Positions 47,487 through 55,638 of a DNA stretch of 64,000 bases are shown one piece after another. The DNA comes from Nitrospira sp. (lineage in GTDB: Bacteria; Nitrospirota; Nitrospiria; Nitrospirales; Nitrospiraceae). Every line of letters begins with the position of its first letter. Within the stretch, counting starts at the first letter, position 1. The notes under the pieces are model-generated. The model ran no database searches, had not been told where the DNA came from, and was given only the letters and a program-made list of their open reading frames with translations. The position numbers and the translations under genes are program-made. The stretch lies in the NCBI GenBank assembly GCA_005116745.1, contig SWDS01000010.1, forward strand, positions 633,144 to 697,143, read 5' to 3'.

Positions 47487-47951
47487 ATGTTCGACGTCAT
47501 CCTCTACCAACCGGAAATCCCCCCGAATACTGGCAATATTATCCGCCTCTGCGCCAATACCGGCGTCCGGCTTCACCTGGTGAAACCGCTTGGCTTTGCC
47601 ATGGATGATAAACAACTCATACGCGCCGGTTTGGACTATCATGAGTTCACCACGATCAGTACCTACGACGACTGGGCCGATTGTGCGGAGTACTTCAAGG
47701 ATCGCCGCCTGTTCGCTGTCTCCACAAGGGGAACCAGGCGCTATGACCAGACCGGCTACACCAAAGACAACGTGTTTTTATTTGGCCCGGAAACACGTGG
47801 GCTCCCCTCCACACTCCTTGAATCGTTTCCAGTGGAACAGCGCATTCGTGTGCCGATGCGCCCAGAGAGCCGCAGCCTCAATCTCTCGAATGCTGTCGCA
47901 GTCGTGGTGTATGAAGCTTGGCGGCAGATTGGTTTTGAGCACGGGGTCTGA
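47487..47951 (+). CDS. trmL: tRNA (cytidine(34)-2'-O)-methyltransferase
   Basis: 154 residues, the size of TrmL. SPOUT-fold motifs are EIPPNTGNIIRLCAN, LFGPETRGLP and RPESRSLNLSNAVAVVVYEA. It methylates the wobble base of tRNA-Leu isoacceptors with SAM. The gene ends 30 bp before a membrane-protein gene on the same strand. Confidence 0.93.
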   Translation: MFDVILYQPEIPPNTGNIIRLCANTGVRLHLVKPLGFAMDDKQLIRAGLDYHEFTTISTYDDWADCAEYFKDRRLFAVSTRGTRRYDQTGYTKDNVFLFGPETRGLPSTLLESFPVEQRIRVPMRPESRSLNLSNAVAVVVYEAWRQIGFEHGV

Positions 47952-47980
47952 CGTTCCTTCATTTTGAAAAAGGCAGCTGC

Positions 47981-48547
47981 ATGGCCTCGGCATTCTCTCA
48001 CGCGTTCGTTGCCCTCGCACTCGGCAAGGCTCTCCGACATCCCGTCTTTACCTGGCCGGTCTTGTTCCTCGGCATGGCCTGTTCGATTGTCCCGGATCTT
48101 GACGTCATCGGCTTTTCCTTCGGGATTCAATATGGTGACCTGTGGGGTCATCGTGGCATGACCCATTCACTCTTCTTCGCCAGCCTCCTAGGTGTCCTTC
48201 TCACGAGTATCTGGCACCAAGAGAAATCGACGGCAACACAGATGCGCCTGTTTTTCTATCTTTTCCTCTGCACCGCATCACATGGTCTGCTCGATGCACT
48301 GACCGACGGTGGACTCGGGGTGGCGTTCTTCTCCCCATTCGATACAAACCGATACTTTTTCACCTTTCGACCGGTCGCCGTCTCTCCGATCGGCATTAGC
48401 GCATTTTTTAGCGAGCATGCTTTCCACGTGCTTGCTAGCGAGGTGACATGGATCTGGCTCCCAGCCATTGCGGGGTTCTTAATCATTCGTGGGCTACGAT
48501 ATGTGCGGTCAGCTCAATGGACCGTGAAGCCCGCACCGAGAGATTGA
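47981..48547 (+). CDS. YdjM-like membrane-bound metal-dependent hydrolase (DUF457)
   Basis: 188 residues with several membrane helices. The conserved metal-site segments ASAFSHAFVALALGK, VPDLDVIGF and WGHRGMTHSL match the YdjM/DUF457 family. In E. coli ydjM is LexA-controlled; no LexA site was recognised here. The substrate of this family is not known. Confidence 0.85.
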   Translation: MASAFSHAFVALALGKALRHPVFTWPVLFLGMACSIVPDLDVIGFSFGIQYGDLWGHRGMTHSLFFASLLGVLLTSIWHQEKSTATQMRLFFYLFLCTASHGLLDALTDGGLGVAFFSPFDTNRYFFTFRPVAVSPIGISAFFSEHAFHVLASEVTWIWLPAIAGFLIIRGLRYVRSAQWTVKPAPRD

Positions 48548-48584
48548 TCAGCCCCATGGAGAAGCTGACAGGCGAATACAGCTG

Positions 48585-48761
48585 CTATCCGAGATATCGA
48601 CCATACAGGAAGGCGACAAACTGCTTTGCCCCGCGCATTCTATTCTTGACGTTTTCTTCCGTGACACCACCTTGTCGCAATTGTTTTTCAAACCTGATTA
48701 ACGCATCTTTCAATTCTCTTCTCAATTCTTTCTCGATGACTCGATCCAACACGCTTGGCAT
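48585..48761 (-). CDS. short 58-residue protein of unknown function
   Basis: The minus strand from ATG 48761, six bases after AGGAGG, reads to TAG at 48585. It starts MPSVLDRVIEKELRRELKDA. It is charged and helical (AKQFVAFLYGRYLG at the C-terminus) and has no cysteines or membrane segment. The strong ribosome site and regular composition make it more than chance. It is convergent with the YdjM-like gene. Confidence 0.6.
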   Translation of the reverse strand: MPSVLDRVIEKELRRELKDALIRFEKQLRQGGVTEENVKNRMRGAKQFVAFLYGRYLG

Positions 48762-48929
48762 AATCTTCCTCCTCGATTAATTTCCTCGGATTCACTCCGA
48801 CCAGGACATTGACATGAAGGGTGTGACGTACAGACACCAGATCGGAAATTCTACAGAACTCGTCAGAGACAAACCAGTTCTTAAACCAGGAAGCACCAGC
48901 TCAACAAAAGACTCCTCCTTTATACAGGG

Positions 48930-50720
48930 CTAGAGCCGCCTGACATGGAATAACGTAAGCCCTGTTTTCACTCTGGCCTTGGGCAGGATCGTCTTATGCG
49001 TAAGAAACGTTGGAAGTGATGCAACTGATTCCTCCCAATGCACCAGCAACCGTGCCGGTTCCTGCGTCAGCAGCTCCCCTAGGTAAACCGGGCCGACAAC
49101 AAAGGCCTCACCACCTCGCCGTAACATGTGACCCAGTCTCGTCATAATCGTCTTCATGGTTATGGACGAATCAAACGAGTCATATGGCAACCACTGATAA
49201 ATCAGGTCATACAGTTCGTGGCTTTCCGGAGACGCTTCACACGTATCAGCGGCTTCCATTCGAATTCGTTGCAGCCAATCCCATCGGTGCACTTCGGCGC
49301 ACTGGGTCCAGAGCTGCTGGGCCTGACGCTGCGCATAGGCAACGGAGCGAACATGCACGGTATAGTCACGTGGCCGGTCAAAGAGAACGCACGTGGCAAT
49401 GACCGCATCCCCATTGGCAATGAGCACACGTTCTGCCCGCGATCGCAACCTTCCAATCTCGCGATCCTGCTCGCCAAGATCGTCGAGATAGTCTGCCACG
49501 AAGGATTGGGCAGCGAGTTCGCCGATCTCCTGGTCGTCTTCTGGAAATAGGGGCACCGCCTCAAAGGCTTCGGCAGGGGAAATCTTCAGAACTCCTTGCG
49601 CGAATACCGTACGCCAATCGACCGAACTGACCGGACATTCGCTGGGCGGCGATGTCTTGACTGGGAGATCAGGATCCAATGGAAAGGTTAACTCCGTTTC
49701 ACGATCTTTCAGAATCAACGAACGCCCTTCGACACGGAGGCAGCGATCCAGCGGGAGCACTCGGCGCCCGATCGAACTGACATAGGGAAGACCCACCGGA
49801 TCTTCATCAAAGGTGGCCTTTTGAACAATCCCGGTTTTCACAGTTACACACAGCCCCTGGCTTCCCTCAAGATACCGAACGGGAGGATGCTGGGCTGGCA
49901 GCCATTCAACACGATGAGACGTTGCAGGATTCATGAACGCTGTAAACGGATCCTCAGCACCTATCGGCCGAGGCGTAAAAAATGTGCTGAACAAGCGAAA
50001 TGCTGCCTCGGATGGATAGGTTGGAATACCACGATACCGTAAGGCCCTCGGAACAGAGTGTCCCTTGTTCTGATCGTCATATAACCCACGAATCAGCTCG
50101 AACACGGCAGAGCCCGTCCCCGGCAACAACGATTTGAACAGTTCGACCACCGGGAGAAAGTCAATCTGCTCCCAATGCATGGCTCCCATACAGGCCATGA
50201 AGCGTACCGTTTCAAATCCCCCACCATCCAAAACGTACAGAGCATCTTTTCGCTGTCGAATGGTCGCCATGCCTGTGGGATCGATCGCAAGATCCTCATC
50301 GCGATAAAACCATCGCACTTCCTCGGTTGGGACTCGTAACGCTCCTGCAGCCAGGGCGCGAAGATCATCCGGTGTGATCCGTTGCCAATTGGACCTTGAG
50401 GCGAGATTCAGCTTGCTTTCATTCACCAGCCCACAAGGCTTAATCCCAACCCATCGTCCCCAATCCAGTCGAACTCGCGCTCGTCGCAACAAGACCCTTC
50501 CGATACCGCTCGACTCCCATTCGCACTCATGCAAGGGATGGCCTACCTGATCTGTTTCGAGGAAACGTCGTCCATCAGGCCGATAAAAAACAAGGTGTCC
50601 GTTTGGAAGAGTTTGAACGTGTCCACGGACCTTGTCGAAGGACTCAGCCAGTGTACGTGTGGAAGGAAACCGAAGATGGCCTGGCGTGTTCAGCGCAAAT
50701 GCAATGGCGTCCGAGGACAT
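48930..50720 (-). CDS. large cytosolic protein of unknown function
   Basis: 596 residues. The ATG at 50720 directly follows the proA stop (TGA-ATG), so translation is likely coupled. No signal, membrane segment or recognised motif. It has two parts: an N-terminal half with many Trp and aromatic residues (RVEWLPAQHPPVRYLEG), and a C-terminal part (about 410-596) whose layout (VVGP-YLGELL, LTLFHVRRL end) faintly recalls a degenerate SAM-methyltransferase. That resemblance is weak. Confidence 0.6.
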   Translation of the reverse strand: MSSDAIAFALNTPGHLRFPSTRTLAESFDKVRGHVQTLPNGHLVFYRPDGRRFLETDQVGHPLHECEWESSGIGRVLLRRARVRLDWGRWVGIKPCGLVNESKLNLASRSNWQRITPDDLRALAAGALRVPTEEVRWFYRDEDLAIDPTGMATIRQRKDALYVLDGGGFETVRFMACMGAMHWEQIDFLPVVELFKSLLPGTGSAVFELIRGLYDDQNKGHSVPRALRYRGIPTYPSEAAFRLFSTFFTPRPIGAEDPFTAFMNPATSHRVEWLPAQHPPVRYLEGSQGLCVTVKTGIVQKATFDEDPVGLPYVSSIGRRVLPLDRCLRVEGRSLILKDRETELTFPLDPDLPVKTSPPSECPVSSVDWRTVFAQGVLKISPAEAFEAVPLFPEDDQEIGELAAQSFVADYLDDLGEQDREIGRLRSRAERVLIANGDAVIATCVLFDRPRDYTVHVRSVAYAQRQAQQLWTQCAEVHRWDWLQRIRMEAADTCEASPESHELYDLIYQWLPYDSFDSSITMKTIMTRLGHMLRRGGEAFVVGPVYLGELLTQEPARLLVHWEESVASLPTFLTHKTILPKARVKTGLTLFHVRRL

Positions 50721-52031
50721 TCACTCGCGGAGTTGGCCGCCCCCCAAGACAATGAATTTAGCGCAGGTTAACTCTTCCAACCCCATGGGACCCCGCGCAT
50801 GAATGCGCGAGGTACTGATGCCAATTTCAGCTCCCAGACCGAACTGGTACCCGTCGTTGAGCCGGGTGGAGGCATTGACCAGAACGGCACTGGCATCGAC
50901 TTCTTTAAGAAACCGCATCGCGTGTCCGTAGTCCGATGTCACGATCGCTTCCGTGTGCCGCGACCCATACTGTGCGATGTGTTCCATCGCCTCATCTATA
51001 TTCTTCACGATTTTCACGGCAAGAATCAGGTCAAGAAACTCTTTGCCGTAATCCTGTTCGCTTGCAGGCTTGGCCTCAAGAATCAACTGGCAGGTCTTCG
51101 GACAGCCGCGAATCTCGACATTGGCCGCGCCGAGGCTTCGGGCAAGCTTGGGCAACAGAATCCGCGCGACCGACTGGTGAACCAGCAGGGCTTCCATAGC
51201 GTTGCACGTGGATGGCCGCTGCGCTTTGGCATTGACGCAAATGGCCTCCGCCATCGCCAAATCCGCTTCGGCATCGACATAGATATGGCACACACCTGCA
51301 TCATGCTTCACGACCGGAATCGTCGAATGTTCCGAAATGAGTTTCATCAACGATTCGCCGCCACGCGGAATGATTACGTCGATGAACCGATCCTGCTTGA
51401 GCAACACCGGAACCACCTCACGATCTGCACGATCGACGAATGTGATCGCCCCGGCTGGAACACCGGCCTTTCTCGCCGATTCAGACAAGATGGTGGCAAT
51501 CGCCGTATTGGACCGAATGGCCTCACTACCACCTCGCAATACACAAACGTTGCCCGATTTAAGACAGAGGGCAGCCGAATCTGCCGTGACATTAGGGCGC
51601 GACTCATAAATGATCCCGACCACTCCGATGGGCACACGTACCCGCCCAACCTGCATCCCGTTGGGTCTCGTCCACATACCGGACATCATTCCTACAGGAT
51701 CGGGCAACTTCGCCACTTCACGAATGCCTGCGGCCATCTCCCCGATCCGCTTCTCGGTCAATCTCAAGCGATCTGCCATCGCCTTCTTTTCGGGCGTCAT
51801 TCCAAACGCCTTCAAATCTTGCTCATTCGCTGCGAGGATTTCGCTCGACTGAGCCTCGAGCGCCTCCGCCATAGCAAGGAGTGCTTGATCCTTGGTCGCG
51901 GTCGGTAGAGACGCCAATCTCCTCGATGCCTGTTTGGCCTTGGAGACCAGCGCCAAGACATACTCCAACATAGGCAACGGCTTGGACTCTTCGATGTTCT
52001 GATCTGAGTCGATTTTGTCTACGGCTTCCAC
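50721..52031 (-). CDS. proA: gamma-glutamyl phosphate reductase
   Basis: 436 residues from GTG 52031; a shorter start at ATG 51971 would begin closer to the family N-terminus. It is an aldehyde-dehydrogenase-fold enzyme with the catalytic Cys in RPSTCNAMEALLVH, and phrases PIGVVGIIYESRPNVT, LRGGSEAIRSN and GPMGLEELT. It reduces glutamyl phosphate in proline synthesis, complementing proB in this window, though far from it. Confidence 0.95.
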   Translation of the reverse strand: MEAVDKIDSDQNIEESKPLPMLEYVLALVSKAKQASRRLASLPTATKDQALLAMAEALEAQSSEILAANEQDLKAFGMTPEKKAMADRLRLTEKRIGEMAAGIREVAKLPDPVGMMSGMWTRPNGMQVGRVRVPIGVVGIIYESRPNVTADSAALCLKSGNVCVLRGGSEAIRSNTAIATILSESARKAGVPAGAITFVDRADREVVPVLLKQDRFIDVIIPRGGESLMKLISEHSTIPVVKHDAGVCHIYVDAEADLAMAEAICVNAKAQRPSTCNAMEALLVHQSVARILLPKLARSLGAANVEIRGCPKTCQLILEAKPASEQDYGKEFLDLILAVKIVKNIDEAMEHIAQYGSRHTEAIVTSDYGHAMRFLKEVDASAVLVNASTRLNDGYQFGLGAEIGISTSRIHARGPMGLEELTCAKFIVLGGGQLRE

Positions 52032-52179
52032 GCTTCACACCAATGATCCAACCACTCGGAATGACCACTGACAATACCGTGTGGGTAAGAGACGGGTCAA
52101 GAGTCTCCATCATGCGTGGTGCGTGGGATCCTTATCAGTGGCAAGGTCTGGAGAACCGAGAGAGGCACGCCAATCATGC

Positions 52180-52800
52180 TTATTGCGTTGCCTGAACATC
52201 CACCTCTTCCGGGCCCCTCGATTCATCTTGTGAACTCGGTTCCGCTGGAAAGATCGGCTGTTCACGGATGGCTCGCTGTGCCGGAGCCGTAGACGGCCTA
52301 GCGACAGGCCCAGCCACCGCCACCATAGATGGATTCGGATATTGAAATACCCAATCGTAATGGGTCGGCTTTCCCTCAAAGTGGCGCACTGCGAGCGGGA
52401 AATTAGCCTGTTTGATCGGTTTCTGCCGACTCTTGCTTCGGACTCCCATGATGCCTCCCGCGGGAGCCCTCAGTAATTCCCACTCACCACGTCCCACAGG
52501 ATCAAGATACACCTTCCTGAGAAAGGGTTTGGGTGGCCTCGTAAGTTCGGCGAGCGTTTGCGGGTACACTTCACCAGGTAAAACTCTTCCTGCCTTTCTA
52601 GTGGCCGAATACAGCGCGAGAGCCGATTGAATTTCTATTCCCTTGGCCAGCAAATCCGTCTCGAGCTCTCGTTGCACCATCGTCTTCCACTGCCGAGCGG
52701 CCACCGTCATGGCAAGTCCCATAAGAGTAATCGCAATCATGACCATGAGGTACGAGAACCCTGTTTCTTGCCGCCTCAACGATGCCAAACGCCACCTCAT
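52180..52800 (-). CDS. pseudopilin-like protein
   Basis: 206 residues. A prepilin-type leader ends RRQETG, and the mature part starts FSYLMVMIAITLMGLAM, a hydrophobic helix. The usual Glu at position 5 is absent (Met instead). The C-terminal 70 residues are Pro/Ser/Glu-rich. It closes the secretion/pilus operon and may be a minor pseudopilin that primes or caps the fibre. Confidence 0.75.
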   Translation of the reverse strand: MRWRLASLRRQETGFSYLMVMIAITLMGLAMTVAARQWKTMVQRELETDLLAKGIEIQSALALYSATRKAGRVLPGEVYPQTLAELTRPPKPFLRKVYLDPVGRGEWELLRAPAGGIMGVRSKSRQKPIKQANFPLAVRHFEGKPTHYDWVFQYPNPSMVAVAGPVARPSTAPAQRAIREQPIFPAEPSSQDESRGPEEVDVQATQ

Positions 52801-52806
52801 GTACCA

Positions 52807-53430
52807 TCACTCCTGGTCCGTTGATTGCTCCCTCTCCTGGTCCATTGATTGTCCCGACAATTTATCCGACAGCGATACCGTTTGATCCACATGGGTACCG
52901 GTATCTCGGATTGTCACACTTTCAGAGTTGATCGCCTTAAGAATCAGGTGGTCGTCGACACGATCCCCGACCTTCAGCATCAGCACCTCATCGTCTTTCT
53001 TGAGTACGGCAATATCCTTATTTTCACGACGCCCCTTACCCACACGAAGAAAGCCCAGGTATCGATACTGTTCTAATTCCAACTTCTCTTCTTGTTCTGT
53101 CGAGGTCTCGGCTGAATACAAACCAGGCTGATTTACGGAAGTTTGGTCATTCCCGGTGACAAACGTGCCATCGGGACGGGGCATGGAAAACATATTACGA
53201 GGCACGGTGAAAGTCGCCTGACGTTGAAGACTCGTTGATGAAAATAGATGGAGGTTTACGTGCAAGCCTGTTCCCCCTGTTCCCGCACGTTGCCCTACGG
53301 AGGGGTGACCCGCGATATTCGTGAGCGGAACGCGGACCGGCTCCTGCAGTAGGCGCCATTGCCATACTGTCAGTCCTGCCCACAGAAGGAGAAGCGAAGT
53401 AGCAAGAATCGTCTTCTTTTTCGCATCCAT
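52807..53430 (-). CDS. GspC/PilP-like protein
   Basis: 207 residues from ATG 53430, one base past the stop of the previous gene. One membrane helix (about 8-25), a polar linker, and a small strand-rich domain at about 120-190 with YLGFLRVGKG and KVGDRVDDHLILKAI, the arrangement of PilP/GspC proteins that connect the inner-membrane platform to the secretin. The C-terminus is Gln/Glu/Ser-rich. Confidence 0.7.
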   Translation of the reverse strand: MDAKKKTILATSLLLLWAGLTVWQWRLLQEPVRVPLTNIAGHPSVGQRAGTGGTGLHVNLHLFSSTSLQRQATFTVPRNMFSMPRPDGTFVTGNDQTSVNQPGLYSAETSTEQEEKLELEQYRYLGFLRVGKGRRENKDIAVLKKDDEVLMLKVGDRVDDHLILKAINSESVTIRDTGTHVDQTVSLSDKLSGQSMDQEREQSTDQE

Positions 53431-53431
53431 G

Positions 53432-54007
53432 TTAGTGCGCTGGTCCCGACGAACTAGACGCCTCGGTCTCGCCGCGAAGGTACGTTGCAATCTTAATATT
53501 GAATGTCAATGATTCGTCCTGTAAGCCTCCGGACCGAGCTAGCTCAAGATCCTCGATAAACACCAACTCTTCCGCCGTCTCAAGACCGTAGATGAATCGG
53601 CGAAGATCCTCGTATCGCCCAGTCATTGGCCCCTGTAATAACCCCTTGCTCGTATTCGCAATGTGAGTGGGCTCCGTCTTATAGGACAACCCCGGCAAGG
53701 TGACTCGGTCACGCTTCGCTTCATCTGAAATCCCCAACGCGAGCGGAGTAAAGTCGCGTTCGGCGGGAAGCACCGCCCAGACTCGGCTCAAGTCTTGTTT
53801 GGCCTTTCTTGCTTCTCGGTGATACATCAATGCTTGTCGGGTTGCAGCCCATTCCTTCTCCAAGCGATCTCGGCTCGCTTGAGCACTTGCCACACCGAAG
53901 TCATGGACGAGGAACAACATAAAAAGAAGACCCAGCGTGACTCCCATCCAGGAGAACAAGGGTGCAAAGGGATGCTGCCAGAGAAAGAGCAGTCGATCTT
54001 TCATCAC
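53432..54007 (-). CDS. PilO-like assembly protein
   Basis: 191 residues from GTG 54007, directly after the stop of the PilN-like gene (TGA-GTG-ATG). One membrane helix (about 17-40), a coiled coil (45-75) and a ferredoxin-like C-terminal domain (YEDLRRFIYGLETAEELVFIEDLEL), as in PilO/GspM. It works with the PilM- and PilN-like proteins. Confidence 0.75.
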   Translation of the reverse strand: MMKDRLLFLWQHPFAPLFSWMGVTLGLLFMLFLVHDFGVASAQASRDRLEKEWAATRQALMYHREARKAKQDLSRVWAVLPAERDFTPLALGISDEAKRDRVTLPGLSYKTEPTHIANTSKGLLQGPMTGRYEDLRRFIYGLETAEELVFIEDLELARSGGLQDESLTFNIKIATYLRGETEASSSSGPAH

Positions 54008-54637
54008 TCAAGTTCCTTCGCGCCGGTATTGTACCGTGACATCGAACTCCACCAACCCGTTCTGCCCGACATGATGCTGCGCCAAGATCGGGTCTTTAAA
54101 TATCGCGTGATTTTGAAGTCCGACAGTAAAGGCAGTGATATCCTCGAGAGCCGCAGCAGTTCCCGTGAGTTGAACCGCCGTGCCTGCTTGATCAAGACGA
54201 ACGCTGCTGAGCGCAAGGCGTGGCGGGATCGTTTGCTCTAATTCAGTCAGAAACTTGGTCCACGAAAACGTTCTTTTTTCAAGCAGCTGGTTCGCCAACT
54301 CGACTTCAGAAGGCAGTCTCCTTAACGCCTCTGCAGACAGATCAATACCTTCACGCCGGGCCTCTGCCATGAAGTCGAGGTCCTGTTGCCGCACTCGATC
54401 CAGTTCTGCCTGGATGGTTAACGATTCTTGATGCGTGAGGATCACATGCCCAAGGTCCCAACAGATCCCGATCACAAGCAGGACGCAGCTGCAGATCAGG
54501 AGCCATCGAAGCGGAACGACCGCTGGCCGATAACGGCGGCTCAGGTTTATCTGGAACTGACCCTCGGCGCCGCAGTGCAATAGCCTTAACTTGAGCGGTT
54601 CGAAAAACCTCGCGACGACGGAACTCGTAATTGCCAT
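54008..54637 (-). CDS. PilN-like assembly protein
   Basis: 209 residues. A short cytosolic segment with INLSRRYRP resembles the PilN motif (INLLP) that binds PilM; then one membrane helix (about 43-65), a coiled coil, and a periplasmic domain with TWTKFLTELEQTIPPRLALSSV-like layout (WTKFLTELE, ALSSVRL). It links the PilM-like ATP-fold protein to the PilO-like protein. Confidence 0.75.
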   Translation of the reverse strand: MAITSSVVARFFEPLKLRLLHCGAEGQFQINLSRRYRPAVVPLRWLLICSCVLLVIGICWDLGHVILTHQESLTIQAELDRVRQQDLDFMAEARREGIDLSAEALRRLPSEVELANQLLEKRTFSWTKFLTELEQTIPPRLALSSVRLDQAGTAVQLTGTAAALEDITAFTVGLQNHAIFKDPILAQHHVGQNGLVEFDVTVQYRREGT

Positions 54638-54638
54638 G

Positions 54639-55634
54639 CTAGAGCACCCCAGCCACTGCGGCCAACGATGTCATCCCTCGGTCGCTCCCTGTGGCCATTC
54701 GACCAAGAGCCTCGACCGATTCCCAACCTAGCTGTTCAACGGACAGGTGGAGCTCGGTCTCGATGAATTTCCGAAAGGCCGCAATGTCCCCATCCGCACA
54801 AATCACAGCTTCCTTAACAACCGCTGAAGGATGTTGTTGTTGACAGATCTCCAACGAGACACAGCATTCCTCAAGCGTCTTGTTCAGCATATCGGTCTTC
54901 CTCGACGCTTCAGTCACCTCAGCCCCCAAAAGCTTGCATCGGTAAGACAACAACCGCCCTTGCTGATAAATCATGGTCGTCAGGGCTCGGTCCGATACAT
55001 TGACCCACAGACAGTTTCGGCTTCGCCAATGAGAGCCACTCGATACCCTTCTCCATAGATCAAAGATCTGTAGGCTCGTGACCCCTACCTCTTGGGGAAT
55101 CAACCCGACAGATTCACACAGGGACTCGTACTGCTTCAGCACCGATTCCTGGACCGCCACCGTCAGCACAGTATGGGCTGGTCCTTTCCCTTGCGATCGA
55201 TCATAAAAGACTTGGGACAACACCTTCGCCCCGCTCAACGGGAACAGCTGTTCTTTGCCAAGCCGCCAGCGGATCAGCGCCTCGCGTTCCTCGCACCTGA
55301 TGGGGAGCTGCTCAAGGTGCAAAACTGTCGTTCTGACCGCCGTGTCAGGCAGCAACACGGCAATCCGTTGAGGAAGATCAGAAAGCATTGTCCTCCCGAG
55401 GGACTGGTGAACCGAATCTGGATTGATCAGGGCACGAATACGATTGGCCAATGCTAAAGGATCAGCTACATTCTCCTCAGTCGGAGAGGGCTTGATCATG
55501 CCTTCGGACAGCGGAGACATGATGCACTTGTGTTGACGTTGTCCACGCCAGTTTCGCTTGGTTTCAGCCCACGCGATCGAATCGGCTCCGAACTTCAAGC
55601 ACCGCTGAGGTCGACTACTAGCCCATTCCCACAT
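54639..55634 (-). CDS. PilM/GspL-like actin-fold protein
   Basis: 331 residues from ATG 55634 (a GGAAGG site precedes it; an earlier ATG at 55652 overlaps gspE). It contains RIAVLLPDTAVRTTVLHLEQLP and the nucleotide-fold-like VNVSDRALTTMIYQQGR. It likely sits at the cytosolic face of the assembly platform. Conservation of the ATP site is only moderate, so function as an ATPase is not certain. Confidence 0.7.
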   Translation of the reverse strand: MWEWASSRPQRCLKFGADSIAWAETKRNWRGQRQHKCIMSPLSEGMIKPSPTEENVADPLALANRIRALINPDSVHQSLGRTMLSDLPQRIAVLLPDTAVRTTVLHLEQLPIRCEEREALIRWRLGKEQLFPLSGAKVLSQVFYDRSQGKGPAHTVLTVAVQESVLKQYESLCESVGLIPQEVGVTSLQIFDLWRRVSSGSHWRSRNCLWVNVSDRALTTMIYQQGRLLSYRCKLLGAEVTEASRKTDMLNKTLEECCVSLEICQQQHPSAVVKEAVICADGDIAAFRKFIETELHLSVEQLGWESVEALGRMATGSDRGMTSLAAVAGVL

Positions 55635-55638
55635 CACA

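Noticed and set aside
50799..51908. Plus-strand frame of 369 codons opposite proA
   Set aside because: Antisense to proA, which has a perfect family match; no ribosome site or motif in the frame.
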